The notes: generated from the letters alone by a model not told the origin. A DNA stretch of 5,543 bases from Pseudomonadota bacterium (GCA_023423675.1 JAFAFD010000037.1:1-5543); one strand, 5' to 3'; positions 1-5,314 are shown, numbered from the stretch's first letter. Numbers and translations are program-made.

Positions 1-233
1 CCTCGGGCCCATGGCGCCAACGGTCCTGCCCCGCATGGCCCCTCGCCTCCGGACAGTTTCCCGCGCTGGCGGCCGGGACAATCAGAAGCCTGAGCTGCTG
101 CTTTGCTGTCTGTTGCCGCGCCGCCCGAGCGATCCAGGGAGGCGCTGAACCCACCTGAACGAGAGGCGGGAACTTGCAGGAAGACCCGAACTGCAGCAGA
201 GTGCGCGGCCCCCGCCCGCCCCCGGACCTCCCC
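1..233. other. Upstream region without a supported gene
   Basis: No convincing gene is visible here. On the minus strand an ATG at 36-34 follows a GGAGG (50-46) at good spacing, and its frame stays open to the window edge. That could be the start of a divergent gene, but only 12 codons are visible. On the plus strand a 45-codon open frame from 11 ends at a TGA and has no recognisable content. I found no strong sigma-70 promoter for the downstream chaperone gene; GACAAT at 77-82 is a weak -10 with no partner. Confidence 0.4.
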
Positions 234-1595
234 ATGCGCCTTGGCATCGACTTCGGTACCAGCAACTCCGCCGCCGCCATCGTCCGTGATGGACAGCTGC
301 TGCCGATCCGCTTCGGCGAAGCGGAACAGTTCCGCACCAGCGTGTATTTCCCCGGCGTGGTGCCCGATCCGGACGACTTCCAGCTCGATGCCGGCCAGGA
401 ACACGAACTGAAGCAGATGATCGACAGCGCCGCGCGTGCCGCCCGCGCCGCCGGCCAGGAACGCACCCCGCAGGCGCTGCGCCGTGAAGCCCTGCGCGCC
501 CTGCGCCGCGAATGGATGGAAGCCCGCGCCGGCAAGGAACGCAGCGCCAGCGACCTGCTGCAGAACGCCATCTACGGCGATGACGCCCTGGAAGCCTATT
601 TCGAGGAACACGAAGGCAACCTCGTGCAGAGCCCGAAGTCGATGCTCGGCTACAACCTGCACCCGCGCGCGCGCCAGACCATCACCGGCATCGCCGCGCA
701 CATCCTCGAACACATCCGCCTGACCGCCAGCGCCCAGCTCGGCCAGCCGCTGCGCGCGGCCCTGCTCGGCCGTCCGGTGCAGTTCCGCAGCTCGATCGGC
801 GCCGCTGGCAACGACCAGGCACTGGACATCCTGCGCGAGGCCGCCACCCAGGCCGGCTTCGACCAGATCGATTTCCTCGAGGAACCGGCCGCGGCGGCCA
901 TGCACTACCACGCCGAAAGCCGTGAGCGGCACCAGGCCGTCATCGTCGACATCGGCGGTGGTACCACCGACATCGCCCACGCCGAAGTGGGTGGCGATGC
1001 CGCCCCGCGCATCCATCGCGCCTGGGGTATCGCCCGCGGCGGTACCGATATCGACCTGTCGCTGAGCCTGTCCAGCTACATGCCGCTGTTCGGCCGTGGC
1101 GTCACCCGCGTGCCCGCCCACCACTACGTGGAAGCGGCCACCGTGCAGGACATGACCCGCCAGCGCGACTTCCGCCAGCACAAGTACGACCATGTCGACG
1201 ACCCGTGGGGTTCGCGCCTGCAGGCGCTACAGGACACCGGCAATACCGCGCGCCTGTACCGCGACGTCGAACGCGCCAAGATCGCCCTGAGCAGCAGCCC
1301 CAGCCATCGCAGCACGCTGGACTACATCGCCCGCGACCTGCACGCCGACAGCAGCACCGAAGGCCTGGCCACGGCCGCCTCGGGCTACCTGACCCAGATC
1401 CGCGAGCTGCTGGCCCAGGTCCGCACCGACATCGGCGGCGACCCGGATGCGGTGTTCCTGACCGGCGGCATGTCCCGCGCCGGCTACCTGCGGCAGGCCG
1501 CCGCCGAGGCCTTCCCGGGCGCCCGCATGGTCCACGGCGAGCCCTCGCTGGGCGTCGTCCAGGGCCTGGCGCTCGCGGCAGCCAGCCGGGATTAA
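234..1595 (+). CDS. yegD: Hsp70-family ATPase, YegD-like (no substrate-binding domain)
   Basis: This 453-residue protein is an actin/Hsp70-fold ATPase consisting only of the nucleotide-binding domain. It matches E. coli YegD (about 450 residues) in length and layout. DnaK is about 640 residues, so the peptide-binding domain is absent. Visible motifs are phosphate loop 1 (GIDFGTSNS, residues 4-12), a YegD-like SPKSMLG block, FLEEPAAAA (214-222), phosphate loop 2 (DIGGGTTD, 239-246) and the adenosine motif FLTGGMS (408-414). The catalytic acidic and glycine residues look intact. The protein is probably cytosolic; its client and physiological role are unknown. I chose ATG 234 because the first beta strand begins right there, as in the family. 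No Shine-Dalgarno precedes it. An in-frame TTG at 174 does have an AGAGG seven bases upstream, but it would add 20 residues of proline- and arginine-rich sequence. It appears monocistronic. Confidence 0.93.
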   Translation: MRLGIDFGTSNSAAAIVRDGQLLPIRFGEAEQFRTSVYFPGVVPDPDDFQLDAGQEHELKQMIDSAARAARAAGQERTPQALRREALRALRREWMEARAGKERSASDLLQNAIYGDDALEAYFEEHEGNLVQSPKSMLGYNLHPRARQTITGIAAHILEHIRLTASAQLGQPLRAALLGRPVQFRSSIGAAGNDQALDILREAATQAGFDQIDFLEEPAAAAMHYHAESRERHQAVIVDIGGGTTDIAHAEVGGDAAPRIHRAWGIARGGTDIDLSLSLSSYMPLFGRGVTRVPAHHYVEAATVQDMTRQRDFRQHKYDHVDDPWGSRLQALQDTGNTARLYRDVERAKIALSSSPSHRSTLDYIARDLHADSSTEGLATAASGYLTQIRELLAQVRTDIGGDPDAVFLTGGMSRAGYLRQAAAEAFPGARMVHGEPSLGVVQGLALAAASRD

Positions 1596-1612
1596 CAAAA
1601 CGTTACGCGGAG

Positions 1613-1623
1613 TTTGCTACCCT
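1613..1623 (+). promoter_or_regulatory. Possible extended -10 promoter for the ykgJ-type gene
   Basis: Just after the stop codon of the Hsp70-like gene the sequence TTTGCTACCCT contains TGC directly before TACCCT, an extended -10 pattern. The sequence 17 bases upstream (ACAAAA) is a poor -35, so recognition would depend on the extended -10. Transcription would start near 1630 and leave a leader of roughly 100 nt or more. This is inferred from motif matching only. Confidence 0.35.
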
Positions 1624-1652
1624 CGGTAGGCTTGATAGGGCTCTACCTTCCG

Positions 1653-1704
1653 CCGGCTGCGCCGGTGTGTGTACCCGGGTGGGGCCCGGCCCGCCTCGCG
1701 GGCC
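1653..1704 (+). other. Hairpin-rich leader upstream of the cysteine-cluster gene
   Basis: Two hairpins lie in the gap between the Hsp70-like gene and the cysteine-cluster gene. One is CCGGC-TGC-GCCGG (1653-1665). The other is GGCCCGC-CTC-GCGGGCC (1688-1704), a perfect 7-bp stem with a 3-nt loop. Neither is followed by a T run. They may terminate the upstream transcript, form a 5' leader structure, or belong to a small RNA. I do not recognise a known riboswitch or RNA family. Confidence 0.45.
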
Positions 1705-1730
1705 TTGCGGCCATGCCTTCTGGCTCGTTC

Positions 1731-2117
1731 ATGGTCCGCGTACTACCCGAGCCGCCATCGAGACCCGCTTTGGGCACCCGCCTGGCCCCTGTGGCCGCAC
1801 AACCTGAAGAAACACCTGCACCCATCGACTGCCGCCGTTGTGACGCGGTCTGTTGCCGGTTGCCCGTGCTGCTGCAGGCCGGCGACGACGTGCCCCGCCA
1901 GTATACCTCGCGCGACAGGCACGGCCGTGCCGTGATGGCGCGCAATGACGAGGGCTGGTGCGCGGCGATCGATCCCTATCACCTGCGCTGCACGATCTAT
2001 TCGCAGCGCCCGGCGATCTGCCGCCAGTTTTCGATGGGTGGCGACGACTGCCGCCGCGAGCGGCAGGATTACCTGCGCCAGGCCGATGCCTGGTCGCTTT
2101 CCTCCCCTTCCACCTGA
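1731..2117 (+). CDS. YkgJ-type cysteine-cluster (zinc/iron-chelating domain) protein
   Basis: From ATG 1731 the product is 128 residues. It carries the CxxCxxxCC signature (C34, C37, C41, C42) and four more cysteines in the family context GWC (77), RCTIY (87), RPAICRQF (97) and DDC (107). This matches the CxxCxxCC/YkgJ domain family, thought to bind zinc or iron; its biochemical role is not established. There is no signal peptide, so it is probably cytosolic. The start is uncertain. In-frame candidates are TTG 1614, ATG 1713, ATG 1731 and GTG 1791, and none has a good Shine-Dalgarno. The conserved part begins around residue 32, and the preceding proline-rich stretch has weak coding character, so GTG 1791 (108 residues) is a serious alternative. 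The next gene starts 11 nt after the stop, so the two are probably cotranscribed. Confidence 0.8.
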   Translation: MVRVLPEPPSRPALGTRLAPVAAQPEETPAPIDCRRCDAVCCRLPVLLQAGDDVPRQYTSRDRHGRAVMARNDEGWCAAIDPYHLRCTIYSQRPAICRQFSMGGDDCRRERQDYLRQADAWSLSSPST

Positions 2118-2128
2118 CAGGAGCAACC

Positions 2129-2311
2129 ATGCCCCGCAAGGCAAAGACCCCCGCGAAGGCTACCAACAGCATCCGCAGCGAACGCAAGGGCGCGGCCGCC
2201 AGCACCACGGTCAGCAGCGATTCGATTGCGTCCGATCTGGCCGCGTTCCGCAAGAGCGGTGGCAAGATCGAAGTGCTTGGCACCACCTGGGCGCTGAAGA
2301 AAGCCAGCTGA
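2129..2311 (+). CDS. Small basic hypothetical protein (60 aa)
   Basis: A clear AGGAG (2119-2123) sits five bases before the ATG, and the frame ends at TGA 2309-2311. The N-terminal third (residues 1-25) is rich in Lys, Arg, Ala and Ser and is probably disordered and nucleic-acid compatible. The rest is more ordered: an amphipathic SIASDLAAFRKSGG stretch followed by KIEVLGTTWALKK, which looks like a short helix plus beta hairpin. There is no signal peptide, TM segment or cysteine. I recall similar SIASDLAAF-x-GGKIEVLGTT tails in small uncharacterised proteins of xanthomonads and pseudomonads, but no function is known to me. Spacing suggests cotranscription with the upstream cysteine-cluster gene. 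It ends just before a large palindrome that could terminate the unit. Confidence 0.8.
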   Translation: MPRKAKTPAKATNSIRSERKGAAASTTVSSDSIASDLAAFRKSGGKIEVLGTTWALKKAS

Positions 2312-2321
2312 CCCACCCTGA

Positions 2322-2344
2322 CCGCGGCGGCGCTGCCGCCGCGG
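2322..2344. terminator. GC-rich palindrome between convergent genes, probable bidirectional terminator
   Basis: A perfect 10-bp inverted repeat (CCGCGGCGGC / GCCGCCGCGG) with a GCT loop lies between the stop of the 60-residue gene (2311) and the stop of the minus-strand DUF4097 gene (2360). No T run follows on either strand, so it is not a canonical intrinsic terminator, but its position between converging stops fits that role. An alternative 6-bp hairpin, GCGGCC (2341-2346) with GGCCGC (2352-2357), shares bases with it, so both cannot form at once. Confidence 0.55.
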
Positions 2345-2359
2345 CCTGCCGGGCCGCGC

Positions 2360-3238
2360 TCAGCGGTCCAGGCTGACCCGCACGCTGCCCGAATGCGACT
2401 GAATGCGGATGTCACCATCACCGCCACCCAGCTTCGTGTCCAGGCTGCTGCCCGGCCCATAGCGCGGCCGCTCCACCGTGCCGGCATCACTGTTGATCGA
2501 GCCGGCGAAGCTGTTCACCGACAGCTGTGCCGAGACCTTGACCGGCAACCGCAGGTTCACCGACGCACTGACCGATTCGACGTTGATGCGGCCCCCCGGC
2601 GCCAGGCCGGAAGTGGACAGATCGATGCTGCCCGAGACCGTCTCCACCGCCAGGCGCTGGACGCGGCCGGCATCCACGCCGACCCGACCAGACACCGTCT
2701 GCGCACCAATATCCCCAGACACGCCGCCACCGGCCTCGATGCGACCGCTGACCGTGTTCACATCCAGGCGCGGCGTCTGCAGCTTGGCGATGACGTTGCC
2801 ACTGACCGTATTGAGCTTGCTGTCGCCACTGCGTCCGGCCGCAGTCAGGCTGCCACTGACCGTATCGGCCTGCAGCCGGCGCACGTCGATGCCACTGATG
2901 TCCTGGTCGGCACTGACCGTGCTCAGCAGCAGTTCCGACGCGCGCGGGACATTCAGCACCAGCGTCGCCGTGCCGCTGGTGTGGCGGCGCGGATACTCCA
3001 CTTCCCAGCGCACGCGGTTGGCGCTCTTTTCCTGGCGCAGCTGCAGGCCATCGCCAAGGCTGCCGGTCAGCTGCACCTCGTTGCGGTCCCAGCCGCGCAC
3101 GGTGACCTTGCCGGCCACGTTGCTCAGCTCGATGCGGCCACCACTGGCCAGGGTATGGCGCTCATCGACGCGGGTGTCGGCCAGGGCCAGCGAGGGCAAC
3201 AGCAGCAACGCAGCGCAGAGCGGAAAAAAGGATCGCAT
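2360..3238 (-). CDS. Exported DUF4097-type beta-repeat protein
   Basis: The 292-residue product has a Sec signal peptide: MRSFF, a Leu/Ala core, and probable cleavage after A20 (ALA|DTR). No lipobox is seen. The mature part is a run of short beta repeats, each opening with TVSG or a variant (TVSA, TVSG five times, SVSA, SFAG, SHSG), mostly spaced 18-22 residues. This is the pattern of DUF4097 / putative adhesin proteins, predicted to form an elongated right-handed beta solenoid. It should be periplasmic or surface-facing; its ligand is unknown. An AGGAG (3250-3246) precedes the ATG by seven bases and overlaps the upstream stop codon, suggesting translational coupling. It is the third gene of the sigma / anti-sigma operon, so its amount is probably set by that sigma factor. 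The C-terminus (GSVRVSLDR) closes on a beta strand with no anchor. Confidence 0.9.
   Translation of the reverse strand: MRSFFPLCAALLLLPSLALADTRVDERHTLASGGRIELSNVAGKVTVRGWDRNEVQLTGSLGDGLQLRQEKSANRVRWEVEYPRRHTSGTATLVLNVPRASELLLSTVSADQDISGIDVRRLQADTVSGSLTAAGRSGDSKLNTVSGNVIAKLQTPRLDVNTVSGRIEAGGGVSGDIGAQTVSGRVGVDAGRVQRLAVETVSGSIDLSTSGLAPGGRINVESVSASVNLRLPVKVSAQLSVNSFAGSINSDAGTVERPRYGPGSSLDTKLGGGDGDIRIQSHSGSVRVSLDR
2747..2920 (-). repeat. Imperfect tandem repeats encoding TVSG units
   Basis: On the plus strand ACTGACCGT recurs at 2801-2809, 2855-2863 and 2912-2920, with GCTGACCGT at 2747-2755, at steps of 54, 54 and 57 nt. Read on the minus strand this is ACGGTCAGTGGC, encoding T-V-S-G. Flanking bases have diverged while the core is kept, so the repeat is visible in DNA as well as protein. 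More divergent units lie on both sides. Confidence 0.7.
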
Positions 3239-3249
3239 GGGGTGTCTCC

Positions 3250-3792
3250 TCAGGTTGTCATTCCGGCCGCGGCGGCCTGCGCCGCCTGCCGGGTCAATTC
3301 CAGCCGCAGCGCGTAGGTACGCTTGAGCTGTCCAAGCAGGTGCGGTGCGCGCGGATCCTGCGCCAGCGCGGCACGGATCTGTGCCGCGCTTTCATCCAGT
3401 TCGTGCAGGGCCGGCTGCCAGGCCGCCGCGCGGCCACCGGGCAGCGCTGCCACGGCCTGCTGGTACTGCTCGGTCATGGCCGCCGCCTGCAGCTGCAGGG
3501 TCGATGGCGCCGGTGCCTGCAGCGGCGCCTGTCGCCACGGTGCCACGGCATAGACGGCCAGGCTGGCGGCGAGCGCCGCGCCCAGCGGCAGCCACGCGCG
3601 CAGACGGCGGCGCTGCGGGAGGGCGACGACGTTATCCGCGCGCTCCACCGCGACGGGTGCGGATTCGCGTGGCGGCAGCTGCGCCGCCAGGCGTGCCCAG
3701 CCATCGGCCGGGGGCATGCGCCGGTCGGGCAGCGCGCGCAGCCGCGCCTGCAGATCGGGGTCGTGGTCGTGATCGGTTTCGTGGGTACTCAT
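3250..3792 (-). CDS. Single-TM protein, probable anti-sigma factor
   Basis: A 180-residue protein with one hydrophobic segment (about 66-85, AWLPLGAALAASLAVYAV) after a basic QRRRLR stretch, predicting a cytoplasmic N-terminus and periplasmic C-terminus. The N-terminal LPDRRMPPADGWARLAAQL resembles the start of some anti-sigma proteins, but no zinc-binding HxxxCxxC anti-sigma motif is present and the protein has no cysteine. The C-terminal half (100-175) is Ala/Gln-rich and helical, with a possible coiled coil. Residues 4-11 are unusually rich in His and Asp (HETDHDHD). Its ATG overlaps the sigma gene stop as ATGA, so the two are translationally coupled, the usual arrangement of an ECF sigma factor and its membrane regulator. 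The function is inferred mainly from this context and topology. It could instead be another operon-specific membrane protein. Confidence 0.78.
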   Translation of the reverse strand: MSTHETDHDHDPDLQARLRALPDRRMPPADGWARLAAQLPPRESAPVAVERADNVVALPQRRRLRAWLPLGAALAASLAVYAVAPWRQAPLQAPAPSTLQLQAAAMTEQYQQAVAALPGGRAAAWQPALHELDESAAQIRAALAQDPRAPHLLGQLKRTYALRLELTRQAAQAAAAGMTT

Positions 3793-4367
3793 GTCATGTC
3801 TCCCAGACGCGCGCGCAACAGGCCACGCGCGCGGTGCAGCTGTGCCTTGGAACTGCCGACGGCCATCTGCAGCTGTTCGGCGATCTCCTGGTGTTTCCAG
3901 CCCTCGATGTCGTGCAGCACCAGCACCGCACGGGCGCGTGGTGGCAGCGTCGCCAGCGCGCGCTCCAGGTCGCGCTCGGTGCCGGCGCAGCGATCGTGCA
4001 CGGCCAGCTCCTGCAGGCCGCCGTCGACATCATCGAGGCTGTCGTGGTCCTGCCCGGCGGCGCGCCCGCGCAGCTCCATCAGTGCCGCGTTCACGCCCAG
4101 CCGATGCAGCCAGGTGGCCAGGCTGCTTTCAAAACGGAACCCCGGCAGCGCCTTCCAGGCCTGCAGGAAGGCTTCCTGCAGCGCATCCTCGGCGCGCGCC
4201 TGCTGGCCGCCACACAGCCGCCACAGCACGGCGAACACACGCGGCGAGTGCCGCCGGTACAGCTGTTCATAGGCCGCCATGTCCCCGGCGGCCGCGGCCC
4301 GCACCAGGGCGGGATCGTCGACGGCGTCGTTGGCGGCAGGCAGCGCGGGCATGGTGGTGTCGAGCAT
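3789..4367 (-). CDS. ECF-type RNA polymerase sigma factor
   Basis: From ATG 4367 this is a 192-residue sigma-70 family protein with regions 2 and 4 only, the ECF layout. Region 2 spans about 18-100: the core-binding YEQLYRRHSPRVFAVLWRL is followed by the DALQEAFLQAWKALPGF and SLATWLHRLGVNAAL blocks that melt and read the -10. Region 4 (about 133-187) contains LPPRARAVLVLHDIEGWKHQEIAEQL and a C-terminal recognition helix ending near RARGLL, the HTH that reads the -35. Candidate starts are ATG 4424 (with an AAAAGG upstream), ATG 4367 and ATG 4352. I chose 4367 because a promoter-like element ends eight bases before it, which would make the mRNA leaderless there and would exclude 4424 for that transcript. 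The gene heads an operon with the membrane protein and the DUF4097 gene. I cannot assign an ECF subgroup or stress signal. Confidence 0.93.
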   Translation of the reverse strand: MLDTTMPALPAANDAVDDPALVRAAAAGDMAAYEQLYRRHSPRVFAVLWRLCGGQQARAEDALQEAFLQAWKALPGFRFESSLATWLHRLGVNAALMELRGRAAGQDHDSLDDVDGGLQELAVHDRCAGTERDLERALATLPPRARAVLVLHDIEGWKHQEIAEQLQMAVGSSKAQLHRARGLLRARLGDMT

Positions 4368-4374
4368 ATCGCTT

Positions 4375-4399
4375 GGATGCGGCGACCCGGAAAAAGGTT
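4375..4399 (-). promoter_or_regulatory. Predicted ECF autoregulatory promoter of the sigma operon
   Basis: Read on the minus strand, AACCTTTT (4399-4392) and GCATCC (4380-4375) are separated by 11 nt. The AAC core in a -35 is typical of ECF promoters. The same two blocks occur at identical spacing on the other strand (4428-4452), facing away. From the last base of GCATCC to the A of ATG 4367 is eight positions, so transcription would start at or next to that start codon. This is a motif inference. Confidence 0.55.
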
Positions 4400-4427
4400 T
4401 AAGACCGATTGACGGCAGTCGCATTGC

Positions 4428-4452
4428 AACCTTTTCGGTGCCGGCTGCATCC
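4428..4452 (+). promoter_or_regulatory. Predicted ECF promoter of the divergent small-protein gene
   Basis: AACCTTTT (4428-4435) and GCATCC (4447-4452) reproduce the element found on the minus strand. The 25-nt windows share 17 positions, 14 of them in the two end blocks. Transcription would begin near 4460 and give a leader of about 30 nt containing the GGAG (4479-4482) of the gene at 4490. The AAAGG complementary to this -35 is also the only Shine-Dalgarno for the alternative sigma start at 4424. Confidence 0.55.
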
Positions 4453-4489
4453 ATGCAGGGTCCTTGGTGAAAATTCCCGGAGTCCTGCC

Positions 4490-4669
4490 ATGTCCAGCCC
4501 CTCCTGCGCCGCCCTGCTGGTGATCGTCGCCTGCGTCGTGCTGCAGGCCCTGGACCTGTCGCTGCAGCTGCGCGCGGACAGCGGCCAGGCGTGCGTGCAT
4601 CAGCATCGCCAGGCCCTGGTCTGCGTGGCCTGGTCCGGATCGGTCGAAACCCCGGCACGCGCCGGGTAA
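4490..4669 (+). CDS. Small hydrophobic cysteine-containing protein (59 aa)
   Basis: The ATG is preceded by GGAG (4479-4482) at seven bases and the frame ends at TAA 4667-4669. Residues 7-21 (AALLVIVACVVLQAL) form a hydrophobic helix that could be a TM anchor or an uncleaved signal sequence. Behind it is a short tail with paired motifs ACVHQH (34-39) and LVCVAW (43-48). Cysteines are at 6, 15, 35 and 45; if the tail is periplasmic, C35 and C45 could form a disulfide. I do not recognise the family. It lies directly downstream of the predicted ECF promoter and 35 nt upstream of the MscS-type gene, so it is probably a target of the sigma factor and may share a transcript with the channel. Third-position GC bias supports coding. 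Its last codons overlap a perfect hairpin. Confidence 0.68.
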   Translation: MSSPSCAALLVIVACVVLQALDLSLQLRADSGQACVHQHRQALVCVAWSGSVETPARAG

Positions 4670-4672
4670 CAT
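4644..4672 (+). promoter_or_regulatory. Possible sigma-70 promoter for the MscS-type gene
   Basis: TCGAAA (4644-4649) and TAACAT (4667-4672) are each four-of-six matches to the -35 and -10 consensus, with a 17-nt spacer. The start would fall near 4679, 26 bases before ATG 4705. The spacer is almost entirely occupied by a GC-rich hairpin, which makes it unusual. It would give the channel gene its own transcription independent of the upstream ECF element. Confidence 0.35.
4650..4667 (+). terminator. Hairpin overlapping the end of the small gene
   Basis: A-CCCGGC-ACGC-GCCGGG-T forms a perfect 7-bp stem with a 4-nt loop that ends on the first base of the stop codon of the small gene. No T run follows, so termination would be partial at best. 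It could reduce read-through into the channel gene or stabilise the 3' end of the small transcript. Confidence 0.35.
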
Positions 4673-4704
4673 CAAGGGTCATTAACGCCAGATGCTGTCG
4701 CCCC

Positions 4705-5298
4705 ATGATGTTGTCGCTGAAAGACCACCTGCCCGCCTGGAGCCACCCGTGGCTGCACTACATCGGCATCGCCCTGCATATCGTGCTGGTGCTGGTGATC
4801 GCCTGGCTGCTGCGGGTGCTTGCCCGCCGCCTGATCCGCCGCTTCGCCGAGCACTACACGCTGCCGCCGGAGATGGCGATGGGCGCGCGCCGGATCACCA
4901 GTTTCGTGGTCTATTTCAGCGCGCTGCTGTACATCCTCAGCCTGCTGGGCGCGTCGCCGTCGGTGCTGTGGACGGCCTTCACCGGTTTTGCCGCGGTGGG
5001 TGCGGTGGCGTTCTTCGCGGCGTGGAGCGTGTTGTCCAACATCTTCTGCACGCTGCTGATCTTCACCACGCGCCCGTTCCGCCTGCATGACTACATCGAG
5101 GTGCTGGAGAACGGCGAGAAGCCGGGCCTGAAGGGCCGGGTGATCGACGTGAACCTGATCTACACGACGCTGCAGGAAACCGGCAACGGCCACGAGGGCA
5201 CGGTGCTGCAGCTGCCGAACAACCTGTTCTTCCAGCGCACGGTGCGGCGCTGGCGCGATCCCTCGCACGCGCCGGGTGGCATCCAGGGCGACGGCTGA
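4705..5298 (+). CDS. Short MscS-family mechanosensitive channel
   Basis: The 197-residue inner-membrane protein has three TM segments: TM1 about 19-43, TM2 about 64-82 and TM3 about 93-121. The segment SVLSNIFCTLLIFTTRPFRLHDYIEV (108-133) corresponds to the MscS pore helix end and start of the beta domain, where MscS has the pattern LSN...L....RPF..G.Y. A beta-domain section follows, including GRVIDVNLIYTTLQ and LQLPNNLFFQRTV, matching the MscS IPN block. The protein stops just after this, so the C-terminal alpha/beta domain that forms the cytoplasmic cage in MscS (286 residues) is missing. The gene runs to a normal stop and shows no sign of recent truncation. Such channels release solutes on hypo-osmotic shock. 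ATG 4705 and ATG 4708 are both possible starts; neither has a strong Shine-Dalgarno. A probable sigma-70 promoter and the upstream ECF element could both serve it. Confidence 0.88.
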   Translation: MMLSLKDHLPAWSHPWLHYIGIALHIVLVLVIAWLLRVLARRLIRRFAEHYTLPPEMAMGARRITSFVVYFSALLYILSLLGASPSVLWTAFTGFAAVGAVAFFAAWSVLSNIFCTLLIFTTRPFRLHDYIEVLENGEKPGLKGRVIDVNLIYTTLQETGNGHEGTVLQLPNNLFFQRTVRRWRDPSHAPGGIQGDG

Positions 5299-5314
5299 GG
5301 GAAGGGTTTTCTTT

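Noticed and set aside
1..36. Divergent minus-strand gene start at 36
   Set aside because: The GGAGG spacing is good, but 12 visible codons are too few to support a gene.
1205..1807. Plus-strand open frame overlapping the 3' end of the Hsp70-like gene
   Set aside because: It is an out-of-frame Arg/Pro/Gly shadow of the ATPase; the adenosine-motif frame is the real one.
1729..2490. Minus-strand open frame of 253 codons across the cysteine-cluster and small-protein genes
   Set aside because: It is Arg/Gly/Ala/Pro-rich, matches no family, and is antisense to genes with clear motifs and ribosome sites. It is a GC-rich shadow frame.
2393..3326. Long plus-strand open frames opposite the DUF4097 gene
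   Set aside because: The minus frame has a signal peptide, a ribosome site and ordered TVSG repeats. The plus frames are compositional shadows.
3340..4412. Plus-strand open frames of over 300 codons opposite the sigma and anti-sigma genes
   Set aside because: The sigma region 2 and 4 motifs and the ATGA coupling establish the minus strand as coding. The plus frames are low-complexity Arg/Ala/Pro sequence.
4367..4706. N-terminal extension of the sigma frame up to 4706
   Set aside because: The extension is Arg/Pro-rich with no sigma homology, runs antisense to the small-protein gene, and lies upstream of the predicted promoter.
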